From: Halovenus amylolytica
Lineage (GTDB): Archaea > Halobacteriota > Halobacteria > Halobacteriales > Haloarculaceae
Direction: 5' to 3'
Assembly (NCBI GenBank): GCA_004015825.1
Contig: SAYS01000014.1
Location: forward strand, 62,001 to 126,000
Length of the DNA stretch: 64,000 nt
Shown in pieces: positions 42,303 to 51,455 of this stretch; position 1 is the stretch's first letter, and every line of letters starts with the position of its first letter. The notes beneath the pieces were generated by a model that saw only the letters and a list, made by a program, of their open reading frames with translations, made no database searches and was not told the origin of the DNA. The position numbers were made by a program, and so were the translations under genes.

Positions 42303-42747
42303 CAGACAGCCCTCCCTGTGTGACGGCTGGCAGGCAACCGCTTGCTGACAGTCAGTACCGATTCCGGCAGCCGAGAGAGCTGATTGTGACCGTCAGTACC
42401 GGGAGATTTTCGGGTTCTCGTACCGAGTGATCCACCATACTCCAGTGGTGTATCGATCTGGCCCGCTCGCATCTCCCGTGCGGATATATCTCCGGCGTGT
42501 GTCCTGTTTACACCGACCTTACTAATTACAGGCAAGAATTTCATTGTAAAAAACAATACGGCCTTGATAAACCTAAACCCCCGATATGTTCACTGGGCGA
42601 GTTTATTAATTAAATGGGTGACAAGAAAATCTCGGATTTCCCGCCGGTTCTGTCCTCTATGGCTCTCTCAAAAGAAACGAAGGAGAGAGATGCAGGAATT
42701 AGGTGAGCGATATGAAAAATGAGTCGTGTCAGTATAACCTCGCCTGT
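42303..42747. other. Intergenic stretch without a supported gene
   Basis: 445 bases. The right part is AT-rich around 42536-42622 (ttattaattaaat), which could be a promoter or replication-neutral spacer. A minus-strand open frame of 80 or so codons reaches from 42544 back to 42302, but its product is basic with no family feature and looks unlike local proteins. I see no RNA gene, repeat or element border here. Confidence 0.6.
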
Positions 42748-43347
42748 TCACACTCCGAGCCACTCGTCGTTCCGGACGGAGTATCCGTTCTTTCGACAGA
42801 ATTTCGCCGCCTCTCTGCGCACACCTCTCGAGCCCGGAATCTTCTCTTTCTCGCGGATCTGGTCGATAATCCAGTCGGCGATCACCCGGATCCCTTCGTC
42901 ATCGTCGTCTGCGTCGATCGCTTTGAGCTCCCGGAACGTCTTCTCGTAGGCCTCGCGCTGGGATCGACCCAGTTCGGTGTTCGGGAGCGTCTCGCTGGCT
43001 TCGATCACGCGTTTCATCGCCGCAGCGATCGTCGGCCGCTGGACGAGTACCCTGACCTCTGCTGGCTCCTCGAATATTTCTGCGTCCGTCTCCGGCAGTA
43101 GTTCCGCGACGGTGTAGCGTTCGGCTGGTGTCTCGATCTCACGGCCACCGATCTCCTCGACCAGTTCGGAGGCTGTGACGGGGAACTCGATTTCGTCGAG
43201 TTCGCCTTCGAACTCGTCGACTGTGGCCGGGTCGATCTCCGGCTCTGTCTCGTCTCTCCGTTCGAGTTCCTCGGAAAGATACCGCTGTCGCTGTCGTTTT
43301 TCTGTGTCCTGTGCCTGCTTGTCGCGGCCTTGTCTGTCGTCTGCCAT
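42748..43347 (-). CDS. DUF5788/DUF5789-like haloarchaeal protein
   Basis: 199 residues from ATG 43347, which starts MADDRQGRDKQAQDTEKRQRQ, the lead of a haloarchaeal family I recall as DUF5788/5789; an upstream Met would add seven residues. It is highly charged, with a basic and glutamine-rich first 25 residues followed by an acidic helical body. Motifs in the second half include FREL-like helices (YEKTFRELKAIDADDDDEG) and SRGVRREAAKFCRKNGYSV at the end. It is probably cytoplasmic and of unknown function. It sits 130 bases downstream of the aIF-1A gene on the same strand. Confidence 0.78.
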   Translation of the reverse strand: MADDRQGRDKQAQDTEKRQRQRYLSEELERRDETEPEIDPATVDEFEGELDEIEFPVTASELVEEIGGREIETPAERYTVAELLPETDAEIFEEPAEVRVLVQRPTIAAAMKRVIEASETLPNTELGRSQREAYEKTFRELKAIDADDDDEGIRVIADWIIDQIREKEKIPGSRGVRREAAKFCRKNGYSVRNDEWLGV

Positions 43348-43476
43348 TCCTGTTACTAGATTGTCCATTCAGATAACACTATTGTCCTCTCTCGGTTCAT
43401 TATTGCCCCCAACCAGTTCAACGAGCGCGAACGATATCTCTCGGCACGCTGGTATCAGAACAGTAAGACAGAGAAA

Positions 43477-43761
43477 TTAGTCTATGTGGCCTTCGCGGCG
43501 AAGTTGATCGGCAGCCTGACTGTCGTAGCGCCACTCGATATCTGCTTTTTCGTCCTGCCAGTCCCACGGGTCCACGAGGACGACATCGCCTTTGTCGATC
43601 CAGACGCGGTATTTCATCCGACCAGGGATCCGGCCCATCCGCTCTTCACCGTCCTGACACTGCACTCTGACGTGATTGCCGCCGTCGTGGCTCGTCACGA
43701 CAGCGAACTGTTCGTCGTCGTTTGGCATCCGTAAACTCCGATGCCCTGTCTCTTCACTCAT
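43477..43761 (-). CDS. eif1A: Translation initiation factor aIF-1A
   Basis: 94 residues. The S1/OB fold is clear: [20 protein letters not shown] near residue 19, then [20 protein letters not shown] and a C-terminal tail. aIF-1A binds the ribosomal A site, helps subunit dissociation and start-codon selection with aIF-1 and aIF-2. A TATA-like stretch (about 43784-43793 on the minus strand) precedes the start by some 28 bases, fitting a leaderless transcript. The length is typical for archaea, with no C-terminal eukaryotic extension. Confidence 0.94.
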   Translation of the reverse strand: MSEETGHRSLRMPNDDEQFAVVTSHDGGNHVRVQCQDGEERMGRIPGRMKYRVWIDKGDVVLVDPWDWQDEKADIEWRYDSQAADQLRREGHID

Positions 43762-43888
43762 ACAGTTTCTAGGAGACGACCGACTTAAAGTCCTGCGGGA
43801 TTGGTGCTACCTCGTCTCACGATATTTTCCAATGATATTCGAGAGGCGTGGGGTGGTAATTTGTCGTTCCTCTCAAATACAGTATATT

Positions 43889-44872
43889 TTATTTTTGGTC
43901 CGTTCGGTCCTCGGAGTCAGCCAGTCTCACCGGCAGTTCTCCACCCTCGTCGGCAAAGACGTGCTGTGTGTGGGGATACGCGATTTCGATATCATCGCCC
44001 TCGAACGCATCCCAGACGTTCTCCTGAACTTTCGACTCGATTTTCTGGGGGCTGTAGGGCTCTTTTATCCAGTACCGGAGTCGCAACAGGATGCCATGAT
44101 CGGCAAAGTTGCCGATCAGACAAACTGGTTTGGCGGGATACCGGGCGCTACCGATACGGATCCGCGGCCCGCCAGAGATCACTGCATCGACTTTCTGCGC
44201 ACTCTGTTCCATCCTCGTCCGAGCAGTCGAAAGATCGCTATCGTACGTGATCAACACATCGAGTGTCCGGCGGATCCGCGTATCCTCTGCGGAGTAGTTT
44301 ACCACATCCCGTTCGCGCATTGATCCGTTCGGAATGACCAGGAAGCTGTTATCTAGCGTGAAGATCTTGGTGTATCGCAGTGTGATATCCTCGACGAATC
44401 CTCGTGTTCCTTCTCCCTGCTCGGTGAGTTCGATCATATCGCCGATCTCGTAGGGCTGGTCAGCCAGCAAGAATAGCCCACTTATTACACTCCCGACGAT
44501 CGGTGCGAGGATGACACCGACCACTGCCGAAAACACCGTCACAGAGAGGGCAATGTTGCTCAGATCGAGCCCGTAGATCCGGAGGACGGTGAAAAACCCG
44601 AGCAGATAGACGCCGACACGGATCGCCGCGAGGGAGACTCTGGTGAGACTGGGACGCTCTAGATGTTGTGCGAGCCGACGGCTGAACACGCGAACTAGCA
44701 GCCTGGCGACGAACCAGGACGCGAAAATGACGAAAACGGTGGCGGCGACCTCCAGCACGACAGTTGGAACGAACTCCGGAAGCCAGCCAGGTCTGGGGAC
44801 GGCCTCCTCTTCCTCCACGAGTGTTTCATTATTTCCGGCCTGGAGAAGATTCAGCAGGGACAGCCCTCTCAT
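43889..44872 (-). CDS. mscS: MscS-family mechanosensitive channel
   Basis: 327 residues. Three helices (residues 30-145) lead to the pore-lining TM3 (LSVTVFSAVVGVILAPIVGSV), then the MscS beta domain beginning LADQPYEIGDMIEL near 157. The GFVEDITLRYTKI and SFLVIPNGSM motifs (near 175-200) are the family hallmarks. The cytoplasmic C-terminal domain follows with RLRYWIKEPY. Such channels release solutes on hypo-osmotic shock, which is important for a halophile. The gene begins 57 bases before the NMD3 stop, both on the minus strand. Confidence 0.92.
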   Translation of the reverse strand: MRGLSLLNLLQAGNNETLVEEEEAVPRPGWLPEFVPTVVLEVAATVFVIFASWFVARLLVRVFSRRLAQHLERPSLTRVSLAAIRVGVYLLGFFTVLRIYGLDLSNIALSVTVFSAVVGVILAPIVGSVISGLFLLADQPYEIGDMIELTEQGEGTRGFVEDITLRYTKIFTLDNSFLVIPNGSMRERDVVNYSAEDTRIRRTLDVLITYDSDLSTARTRMEQSAQKVDAVISGGPRIRIGSARYPAKPVCLIGNFADHGILLRLRYWIKEPYSPQKIESKVQENVWDAFEGDDIEIAYPHTQHVFADEGGELPVRLADSEDRTDQK

Positions 44873-44929
44873 AGCGGTTTGGAATCGCCGACTGGAAAAA
44901 AGCGTTGTGTGTGCGCCAAATTGGCCTGA

Positions 44930-46027
44930 TCATTCGGGGAGAATGAACAGATCGCCGTCGCCCCTGATCACACGAACCGTGTCACGGTCCGAATCAACCG
45001 ATGGGGGGCGGGGCACAGATTTCGTCTCGTAGCTGTCGGGATCGAGGACCTGTACCGCGTGTTCGTCCTCGATCGCGACGAGCGTCGTCTCCTGGGCGTC
45101 CTCCTCCCAGCCCACTCTGTCCGCAGTCGGTGCCTCACCGTCTTCGAACGGCGTCTTGTAGGTCTCGCCAGTTTTCAGGCGAGTGCCGGTCATCGTCTCG
45201 TGAGCGCTCTCGACCAGTACCGGCCCGTCGCCGTCACCCGGATCGACGATTTCGCCTGCCCGATACGGTGGCAGTCGGACGGCATAGGTGACTCGGTACA
45301 CCTCGTTACCATCCGAATCTTCCGTGACGAGCGTCTCGTGGTCGGTAAACGACCCACCGAGTTCGGTGACGATCTGTCGAGCGACCTGCTGGCCGAGTCT
45401 CGTCGTCGACAGCCGGATATCGAGGCCACCCTCTACTTCGTTTATCTCCGTGACGAAGGCCTCACGGTCGCCCCTGGATTCGAGATCGTCGACGAGTTGG
45501 TGTGCGATCTCTTTCGCCCGGTCCCGTTCGGTTTCCGTCGGGTCACGGTCGATCGAGCGTAACTGAACGATGCTGGCGTAGGATCCGCCGGCGATGCGAC
45601 CACAGCGTTCGCAGGTCTCGCGGCCGATTTTAACCGGCACAGTGAGTTCTTCGGCGAGCGGCGTCCCGCGAAGGACGCCAGAAAACTGGCAGTGCATCCT
45701 GATCGTCGTCTCGTCGACCTGTTCGGGAGAGACCTGCCAGGAGATGCCGGTGGCTTCGACGTGGACCGACAGTGCCTGGGTCACCTCGTCGATGGCGATG
45801 TCGGTGTAATCCTCGGCCCCAACGTCGACCCAGCGGTTGCCCCGCTTGACTGCGCCACACTGTGCACAGACGCTCACCTCGATCCGGTCGGGTGCAGCCA
45901 CGAGTTCGTACTGGTCGATGTAGCAAGAATCACAGAGTGCACTGTCTCGACCCTCGCGCTCCGGCAGGTCCTCGGAGCGTTCGATCTCCTCACCACACCG
46001 CGGACAGAAGGCACCCGATCGGCTCAT
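44930..46027 (-). CDS. nmd3: NMD3-like ribosome biogenesis protein
   Basis: 365 residues. The N-terminal zinc region has three CxxC pairs: CPRC near residue 8, CDSC near 32 and CAQC near 53. A fourth, CERC, follows near 138 within the PVKIGRETCERCGRIAGGSY segment. NMD3 is the eukaryotic adaptor for 60S export; archaeal members bind the large subunit during assembly. The C-terminal half has OB-fold-like and SH3-like domains (RLPPYRAGEIVDP, and TTLVAIEDEHAVQVL). The start ATG at 46027 immediately precedes the first zinc knuckle. It is separated by 39 bases from the gene at 46067. Confidence 0.9.
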   Translation of the reverse strand: MSRSGAFCPRCGEEIERSEDLPEREGRDSALCDSCYIDQYELVAAPDRIEVSVCAQCGAVKRGNRWVDVGAEDYTDIAIDEVTQALSVHVEATGISWQVSPEQVDETTIRMHCQFSGVLRGTPLAEELTVPVKIGRETCERCGRIAGGSYASIVQLRSIDRDPTETERDRAKEIAHQLVDDLESRGDREAFVTEINEVEGGLDIRLSTTRLGQQVARQIVTELGGSFTDHETLVTEDSDGNEVYRVTYAVRLPPYRAGEIVDPGDGDGPVLVESAHETMTGTRLKTGETYKTPFEDGEAPTADRVGWEEDAQETTLVAIEDEHAVQVLDPDSYETKSVPRPPSVDSDRDTVRVIRGDGDLFILPE

Positions 46028-46066
46028 ATGGAATCAGTAGGCCAGGGTTGCTTGTAAGCACCACGT

Positions 46067-46423
46067 TTAGAAGTCGAGGTCGTCCGCCGCATCGAGCGTC
46101 GACGAATCCGCAAGCGCCGCAGAAAGAGACTCCTCGATCGCATCCAGTCGAGCGATCAGCTCCTCACGCTGTGATGCTGCAACCGACTCCGGAGTGGGGA
46201 GACTCTCTGTCTCCTGTATTTCGGTCCGACGTTCCTCGTCGAAAAAATCCGCACTGGTGAGTCCTTCGACTGCTTCTCTCAGCTCGACGATCTCGGCTTT
46301 GCGCTGCTCTAACTGCTCGTCAGCACGGGATGTGACTGTCTCGATAGCCTCCAGTCCTGCCGGTTCGTACACCGCCACCAGCTGATTGTACTTCTTGATA
46401 TGTCTGTTACTCCGAGTCGGCAT
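46067..46423 (-). CDS. Small coiled-coil protein of unknown function
   Basis: 118 residues, acidic, largely helical with a heptad-like stretch from about residue 25 to 100 (AIETVTSRADEQLEQRKAEI, REELIARLDAIEESLSAAL). The N-terminus MPTRSNRHIKKYNQL is basic. No known domain is recognisable. It lies between nmd3 and etfA on the same strand. Confidence 0.7.
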   Translation of the reverse strand: MPTRSNRHIKKYNQLVAVYEPAGLEAIETVTSRADEQLEQRKAEIVELREAVEGLTSADFFDEERRTEIQETESLPTPESVAASQREELIARLDAIEESLSAALADSSTLDAADDLDF

Positions 46424-46476
46424 CTGCCGTAGCTAGTGGTTCGCCGTCGTTTCAATCTTATGTCAACTGTACTGCC

Positions 46477-47433
46477 TTACTCGCCGAACTGTTCGGTGAG
46501 TGCGGGCACGACGTCGAAGAGGTCGTCGACGATACCGTAGTCGGCGATATCGTAGATCGGGGCACTCGGATCGTCGTTGATCGCGATGATCGTCTCGGAG
46601 CCTTTCATTCCGGCGACGTGCTGGACCGCCCCAGAGATCCCGATCGCAATATAAATATCGGGCGAGACTTTCTTGCCGGACTGGCCGACCTGTCGATCCG
46701 GTGGGAGCCAGCCGTTGTCGACGATCGGACGGGAGGCAGAGACGGTCGCACCGATCGCATCTGCGAGTTCCTCGATGAGTTCGATGTTCTCCTCGTCCTC
46801 GATCCCACGGCCAACGGAGACTAGCACGTCCGCATCACTGATATCGACATCCCCTGTCCGGACTTCTTCGAACCCTGTCACGGTCGATCGCACAGCTGAC
46901 TCGTCGATATCGGCCTCGAAGGGTTCGATGGCTGCGTCACCAGTCCCGTCGGCCTCGGGCCACTCTCCCGGACGGATCGTCAGGAGGGCGCGCTCAGAAT
47001 CGATATCGACCGTCCCCTCGGTTTTGCCCCCGTACAGCTCACGGACGACAGAGAGGCCGTCGTCGGTCTCGATATCCACGGCATCAGTCACGAGTGGCAG
47101 GCCCAGTCGTTCTGCCAGCGCCGGGGCGAAATCGAGGCCGTTGACCGTGTTCCCAGCCAGAATATACTGTGCATCCACGGCGTTTGCGAGCTGTGCAGCC
47201 ACCTGCGTGTAGATACCGTGGTTGAACTCCTCGCCGTTCTCGACGGCGTGGATCTGGTCGACTCCCGGACGATCGAGTTTGTCCGCATACTCCTCGACTG
47301 GTCCACTGATGACTGCGGCGTGCAGTTCGCCGTCAGTCGCGTCGGCGAGCTCTTTTCCCGCCGTAAGCAGCTCGTAACTCACGTCACGGAGTTCGCCACG
47401 CCGGTGTTCGGCAACCACGAGAACGTCGCTCAT
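46477..47433 (-). CDS. etfA: Electron transfer flavoprotein subunit alpha
   Basis: 318 residues. EtfA binds FAD in its C-terminal domain, seen here as VSASRPIVDNGWLPPDRQVGQSGKKVSPDIY near residues 235-265, with IGISGAVQHVAGMKGSETIIAI next. The N-terminal half is the alternating alpha/beta domain shared with EtfB (LVVAEHRRGELRDVSYELLTAG). ETF takes electrons from acyl-CoA dehydrogenases such as the one at 24382 and passes them to the respiratory chain. The start codon overlaps the stop of etfB by four bases, so the two are translationally coupled. Confidence 0.94.
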   Translation of the reverse strand: MSDVLVVAEHRRGELRDVSYELLTAGKELADATDGELHAAVISGPVEEYADKLDRPGVDQIHAVENGEEFNHGIYTQVAAQLANAVDAQYILAGNTVNGLDFAPALAERLGLPLVTDAVDIETDDGLSVVRELYGGKTEGTVDIDSERALLTIRPGEWPEADGTGDAAIEPFEADIDESAVRSTVTGFEEVRTGDVDISDADVLVSVGRGIEDEENIELIEELADAIGATVSASRPIVDNGWLPPDRQVGQSGKKVSPDIYIAIGISGAVQHVAGMKGSETIIAINDDPSAPIYDIADYGIVDDLFDVVPALTEQFGE

Positions 47434-48209
47434 GCTCCCACCCCCTTCTCTTCGAGAAGCTCTGCAAGCTGTGCTGCGGTCTCCTCGGGGGCACCCTCGA
47501 AGAGATCAGTATCACTCTCACTTTCGGGCACCACGAGATCCGTCAGTTCGAGTGAGGCTGCTTCGAGTTCGACACCGAGATCGGCGGGTGATCTGACGTC
47601 GAGTGGTTTGCTCTGTGCCTGACGTATTCCCCGCAAACTCGCATACCTGGGTTCGTTGATCCCCGTCTGAATCGTCAGCACGGCCGGCAGCTCGATCTCT
47701 GTCAGTTCTTCGACGCCCCCTTCGAGTTCCCGGTGAACCCTCGCGGTGTCCCCGTCGAGATCGAGCTGGTTGACGACTGCACCCCACTCGAAACCGACCT
47801 GTTCTGCCAGTGCAACACCCGTCGCCCCGAGCGCGACGTCGCCTGATTGCACCCCCGAGAGGACCAGATCGGGCTGTTCGTCTTCGACGACACCGGCCAG
47901 TAGCTGTGCCTTTCGTGATGGATCGATCATCGTCTCTCCCTCCAGAGACTCGTCCCAGATGCGGACCGCCCGGTCTGCGCCCTTCGCAAGCGCCGTTCGA
48001 ATCGTCTCCTCGACACGTTCGGGGCCGACCGTCGCCGTCACGACCTCGATTTCGTCTTCTGTCTCCTGTAGCTGCACGGCCTCCTCGATCGCGTACGTAT
48101 CCCACTCGTTGAGATCGAATGTCAGATACGTCTCGTCGATCGACGTGTCGTTGATCTCGAACTCGTCGTCCGCTATCGCGACCTCCGTGACTGTCACGAG
48201 AATCTTCAT
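47430..48209 (-). CDS. etfB: Electron transfer flavoprotein subunit beta
   Basis: 259 residues from ATG 48209 (MKILVTVTEVA); the frame opens further upstream, but this is the canonical start. EtfB binds the second nucleotide (AMP or FAD in bifurcating forms) through VLSGVQSGDVALGATGVALAEQVG near residues 120-145. The family motif NEPRYASLRGIRQAQSKPL is present near 195. Together with EtfA it forms the soluble heterodimer. No ETF:quinone oxidoreductase gene (fixC) is adjacent, so the oxidase partner is elsewhere. Sequence alone does not show whether this ETF is bifurcating. Confidence 0.94.
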   Translation of the reverse strand: MKILVTVTEVAIADDEFEINDTSIDETYLTFDLNEWDTYAIEEAVQLQETEDEIEVVTATVGPERVEETIRTALAKGADRAVRIWDESLEGETMIDPSRKAQLLAGVVEDEQPDLVLSGVQSGDVALGATGVALAEQVGFEWGAVVNQLDLDGDTARVHRELEGGVEELTEIELPAVLTIQTGINEPRYASLRGIRQAQSKPLDVRSPADLGVELEAASLELTDLVVPESESDTDLFEGAPEETAAQLAELLEEKGVGA

Positions 48210-48379
48210 ACAGTGTATCAGTTCGACTAACCGAGCTAAATGTTTTTGGTACTCTCGGAAACTCAAAAAGAGTTTTCCCCGAGATTGGAAGGGTAAGAGT
48301 GTTTTATAGTTTCAACTGGTAGCAGTTCCAGCGAAACACTGTGCAGAGTACCCCGCGGAGGGACAGGTCGGCCCGTCGA

Positions 48380-49555
48380 TCACTCGTTTGACTCTGTGAT
48401 ATCCTCGTCGGGGAAGGAGATCAGGTTCTCACGTCCGATTCTGAGTTTGTCGATCCGGTCCTCCTCTTCCATCGAGGAGAGCAGCTGTGAGACTTTCGCG
48501 TTCGACCAGTCAGTCTCTTTGACGATGTTTGCCTGTTTCATCCGGCCGCCGTTTTTCGACAGCAGTCGTTCGACTCGCTCTTCGTCACTGAGCAGTTCCT
48601 CGTCGATACCCTCGTTGGATTTTGCTTCGGGCTGTTCATCTCTGGGTTCTGTGACCGGTGCTGGGTTGCTCGTCCCCTCGACCGACTGATCCCCGTCCTC
48701 AGCCACTGTGCCGACCGGTGGAATGTTGATATTAATTCTGCCGGTTCTGCCCATATAGAGAACGAGGAGAACGACGACTGCCAGGAGAGGGAGTAATCCG
48801 AACATAAGTACTCTCGACGAGAGTACTCCTGTCCCTCCAGTGAAAGAACTGCCCGGGCCGGTGAGTGTCACCTGTAGCGACTGTTCTGTGAACTCTTCAG
48901 GTCCCTCCCAGTGGAGTCGACCGGCTTCCGGTGAGACACCATCTGCCGAATCACGGACACCGTACTCTTCCGGGGCGACGATCGTCAGTGACTGTGACTC
49001 GCTCAGTCCTTCGAGCCACAGTTCGCCCGACCTCGTTACCAGCACATCGTCGACGATGAGTTCGTCTCCATCCGAACGTGCGAAGTTCGTCCAGGTGAAC
49101 TCGAGGCTCAACCGCCCAGTTCCGTTTGCAACCTCACTCTGGCTGGCAGTCGTGAGCTCTCTGTCTTCGAGTTCCATCTCCCGGGTAGTGTGTGCATCGA
49201 CTGCCGCAGCTGCACGTTCGAAGGAATCGATCCCGAGAATCGAGATACGAGGCTCGATGTTCTGTGTCGGAGAGGCTCCCTCTGTTTCGAAATCCTGTGC
49301 CAGATCGCGGTAGGCTGTCGTCTCGTTGTCGTCGCTCAGGTTGAACGTCGTCGAAACACGCCAGCGTGCGTCACCGTCTGGCTGGAGTTCGACTGTCATC
49401 GAAGAGTTCGTAGAGGAGAGCCAATCAGAGGACTGACCTTCGGAGAGGGCAACCGCGCCAGACGAAAGCAGTACAACACCACTCAACAGTAGTACACCAA
49501 CAACCACTGCTCCAAAGACGGAAAAAGAAAAACTTCGGGACCAGGGCGAGGACAT
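48380..49555 (-). CDS. Membrane-anchored winged-helix regulator with extracellular sensor domain
   Basis: 391 residues. An N-terminal signal or signal-anchor helix (residues 8-35) leads to an extracellular beta-rich domain of about 210 residues with VELQPDGDARWRVSTTFNLS and an ESQSLTIVAPEEYGV stretch. A transmembrane helix follows (MFGLLPLLAVVVLLVLY near 258), then an acidic linker. A C-terminal winged helix closes the protein: ERVERLLSKNGGRMKQANIV and WSNAKVSQLLSSMEEEDRIDKL. This layout fits a one-component transmembrane regulator sensing the outside. It is divergent from the secreted protein at 49719, which is a plausible target. Name of the sensor domain not certain. Confidence 0.82.
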   Translation of the reverse strand: MSSPWSRSFSFSVFGAVVVGVLLLSGVVLLSSGAVALSEGQSSDWLSSTNSSMTVELQPDGDARWRVSTTFNLSDDNETTAYRDLAQDFETEGASPTQNIEPRISILGIDSFERAAAAVDAHTTREMELEDRELTTASQSEVANGTGRLSLEFTWTNFARSDGDELIVDDVLVTRSGELWLEGLSESQSLTIVAPEEYGVRDSADGVSPEAGRLHWEGPEEFTEQSLQVTLTGPGSSFTGGTGVLSSRVLMFGLLPLLAVVVLLVLYMGRTGRININIPPVGTVAEDGDQSVEGTSNPAPVTEPRDEQPEAKSNEGIDEELLSDEERVERLLSKNGGRMKQANIVKETDWSNAKVSQLLSSMEEEDRIDKLRIGRENLISFPDEDITESNE

Positions 49556-49718
49556 ACCAGAGACGTTGGCCCCCTATCTGAAAACCCTTTCTATAAAACG
49601 TTACATCGGTCGATAAAGCGTCTGGAGACTGCTAACGGAGTCTTATACGGAATCTAACTGCACCTATATCGCCGGTGCACTGGGTTTTTATATCAGGGGA
49701 AGATAAGATAATCGTACC
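49556..49718. promoter_or_regulatory. Divergent intergenic region between membrane regulator and secreted-protein genes
   Basis: 163 bases. A TATA-like stretch (tttttatat at 49685-49693) lies 26-34 bases before the ATG at 49719. AT-rich tracts at 49588-49617 are the likely promoter of the minus-strand gene. If the membrane wHTH protein is autoregulated, its operator should be in this stretch, but I see no clear palindrome. Confidence 0.45.
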
Positions 49719-50951
49719 ATGCCGAAGGTCCCCAGAGTTGTTATCTTCTTTACCCTCTGCGTGTTCTGTCTTTTCGTCGTTGGATCCGGAGTTACTGTCG
49801 CAGTCGATGCGTTCCAGGACGGAAACAGCGACCAGGAGACGATCGAGACGGTCGAAGACTCCACGAACTACCTGTCACCCGCCGTGGAGACGGACGATCA
49901 GTATCAGGAGGTATCTATCGACGTTGCGAGCGCAGTCGATTCGTCTGCCCAGGAGCTACAGACGGAACACGATATCCGATCGTTCACCCGTGAGCTGCAG
50001 TTCGTGGATGGAATCGAGACCCAGGGAGAACTCGGTCAGAAACGGTTAGAAGTGGTCGAAGGCCGATATCTTGCACTGGATCAGCGCCAACAGGCTCTCT
50101 TCGAACAGTACAGCACAGGGGAGATGTCATCCAACAGGTTCGCCCGGGAGCTGGTCCGACTCGGAACCGCGATCAAAACCCAGCGGAGTTACCGCGAGCG
50201 AATCTTCACCGAAGTGTACGACGGCAGGCCAACCGCCCCATCGGAGGATTTTCAGCGGAGATTCAACAGCCTCGAACTGTCGCTGACACCGGAGCAGCCA
50301 GTAACGGAACGCCTCAGGAGTGCGATGACGGGAGCGGGTGACCCTGCCCTCGTCTACTCACAGAGTGCAGAAGAGGTGCTCGTCCTGGCGACTATTGACG
50401 ACGAAACGTACGTGAGACAGGCCACACTTAGAGACGAACGGAATCTCGGTGCCGAAGACCAGTTTACGGATCTCTGGCGTGATGCCACTAACCGTGCGGG
50501 GTCGCTGTATCCGTGGGCGTTCAGTTCGGAGAATCTCCGGGACGTCGACCCGTTCAATCTGGAGGTGTACAGTCAGGTCTACGCAGTCAGGGCACAGCAT
50601 TCACACGGTGAACTGTCGGTCTACCTGGATGGCGCGACCAGGAACGTATTCCACGAGAACCAGCTCAAGCGGGTTCAGAGCCTGCCAGTTACCCAGTCGG
50701 TCCAGAACGAGTCAGACGATCTCGTCGGAAACGTCTCGCTGACCAACGGAGCAGGGCCGATGCTGGTCTCCGTGACGGACGACGCCGGTGCTCCGATCGA
50801 AGATGCGAGCATCATCGTCGACAGCGACCCGGTCGGACTAACGGACAGCGACGGAGAACTCTGGGTTGTCCAGCCGTCTGGAGAGGCCGAAGTCGGTATA
50901 ACGACAGAAGGAGACGAGACAGTCTCTGTCCAGATACCGGAGTCAGATTAG
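49719..50951 (+). CDS. Secreted haloarchaeal protein of unknown function
   Basis: 410 residues. A signal peptide (RVVIFFTLCVFCLFVVGSGV, cut near 30) precedes a largely helical region to about residue 290 with SVDS- and Gln/Arg-rich segments (LDQRQQALFEQYSTGEMSS). The last 90 residues form a beta-rich carboxypeptidase-regulatory-like module (VSVTDDAGAPIEDASIIVDS, with GLTDSDGELWV). The type of repeat resembles a haloarchaeal family that NCBI groups as a DUF; I do not recall its number with certainty. The next gene encodes a pilin-like protein 48 bases later, on the same strand. Confidence 0.78.
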   Translation: MPKVPRVVIFFTLCVFCLFVVGSGVTVAVDAFQDGNSDQETIETVEDSTNYLSPAVETDDQYQEVSIDVASAVDSSAQELQTEHDIRSFTRELQFVDGIETQGELGQKRLEVVEGRYLALDQRQQALFEQYSTGEMSSNRFARELVRLGTAIKTQRSYRERIFTEVYDGRPTAPSEDFQRRFNSLELSLTPEQPVTERLRSAMTGAGDPALVYSQSAEEVLVLATIDDETYVRQATLRDERNLGAEDQFTDLWRDATNRAGSLYPWAFSSENLRDVDPFNLEVYSQVYAVRAQHSHGELSVYLDGATRNVFHENQLKRVQSLPVTQSVQNESDDLVGNVSLTNGAGPMLVSVTDDAGAPIEDASIIVDSDPVGLTDSDGELWVVQPSGEAEVGITTEGDETVSVQIPESD

Positions 50952-50999
50952 CGCTGGGCGCCCCGGAGTTTGAAATGGAAAGCCGGCCCCAACGTTCAC

Positions 51000-51455
51000 A
51001 TGGAGCGTGGTGCGATCCCTGTTGCAGGCGTGCTATTACTCCTCGCGATCACCGTTCTGTCGGCAGCCACTCTCGGATTCGTCGTCTCGACACCGGCGTC
51101 AGAGCCACCGCCAACAGCATCTTTCGAGCTATCAGCTGATGGACAGTCGGGTGAGATCGAACTGACACATCTCGGCGGCGATAGGATCAACCTCACCGAG
51201 GTTTCGCTTCGGATTTCGATAGACGGAACGCGACTCGAAAAGCAGCCACCGGTCCCGTTCTTTGCTGCATCGGGATACATGAGTGGCCCGACGGGACCGT
51301 TCAACCGCGCCAGCCCGAACGCGTGGGCAGCTGGGGAAACAGCCACACTCACGGTCGCTTCGACCAACGAACCGGAGCTATCACCCGGTGACACAGTCCG
51401 AGTCCAGCTCTTGACCGACACCGGGACGGTTGCGGATCTCACCGGGACGGCGTAG
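51000..51455 (+). CDS. Pilin-like secreted protein
   Basis: 151 residues from ATG 51000 (MERGAIPVAGVLLLLAITVL). A short charged lead and a hydrophobic helix give a class III or pilin-like signal, and the remainder is beta-rich with a Pro/Ser-rich linker (STPASEPPPTASFELSADGQ) and a NLTEVSLRIS strand, as in DUF1628-type haloarchaeal pilins. Possible N-glycosylation sites are seen. It follows the secreted protein at 49719 and forms with it a surface-protein pair. The upstream ATG in the same frame adds ten residues with no signal features and was rejected. Confidence 0.8.
   Translation: MERGAIPVAGVLLLLAITVLSAATLGFVVSTPASEPPPTASFELSADGQSGEIELTHLGGDRINLTEVSLRISIDGTRLEKQPPVPFFAASGYMSGPTGPFNRASPNAWAAGETATLTVASTNEPELSPGDTVRVQLLTDTGTVADLTGTA

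Noticed and set aside
42302-42556. 84-codon minus-strand frame next to the small zinc protein
   Set aside because: Basic product without family match, and its end lies on the start codon of the zinc-ribbon gene. Composition is unlike the neighbours.
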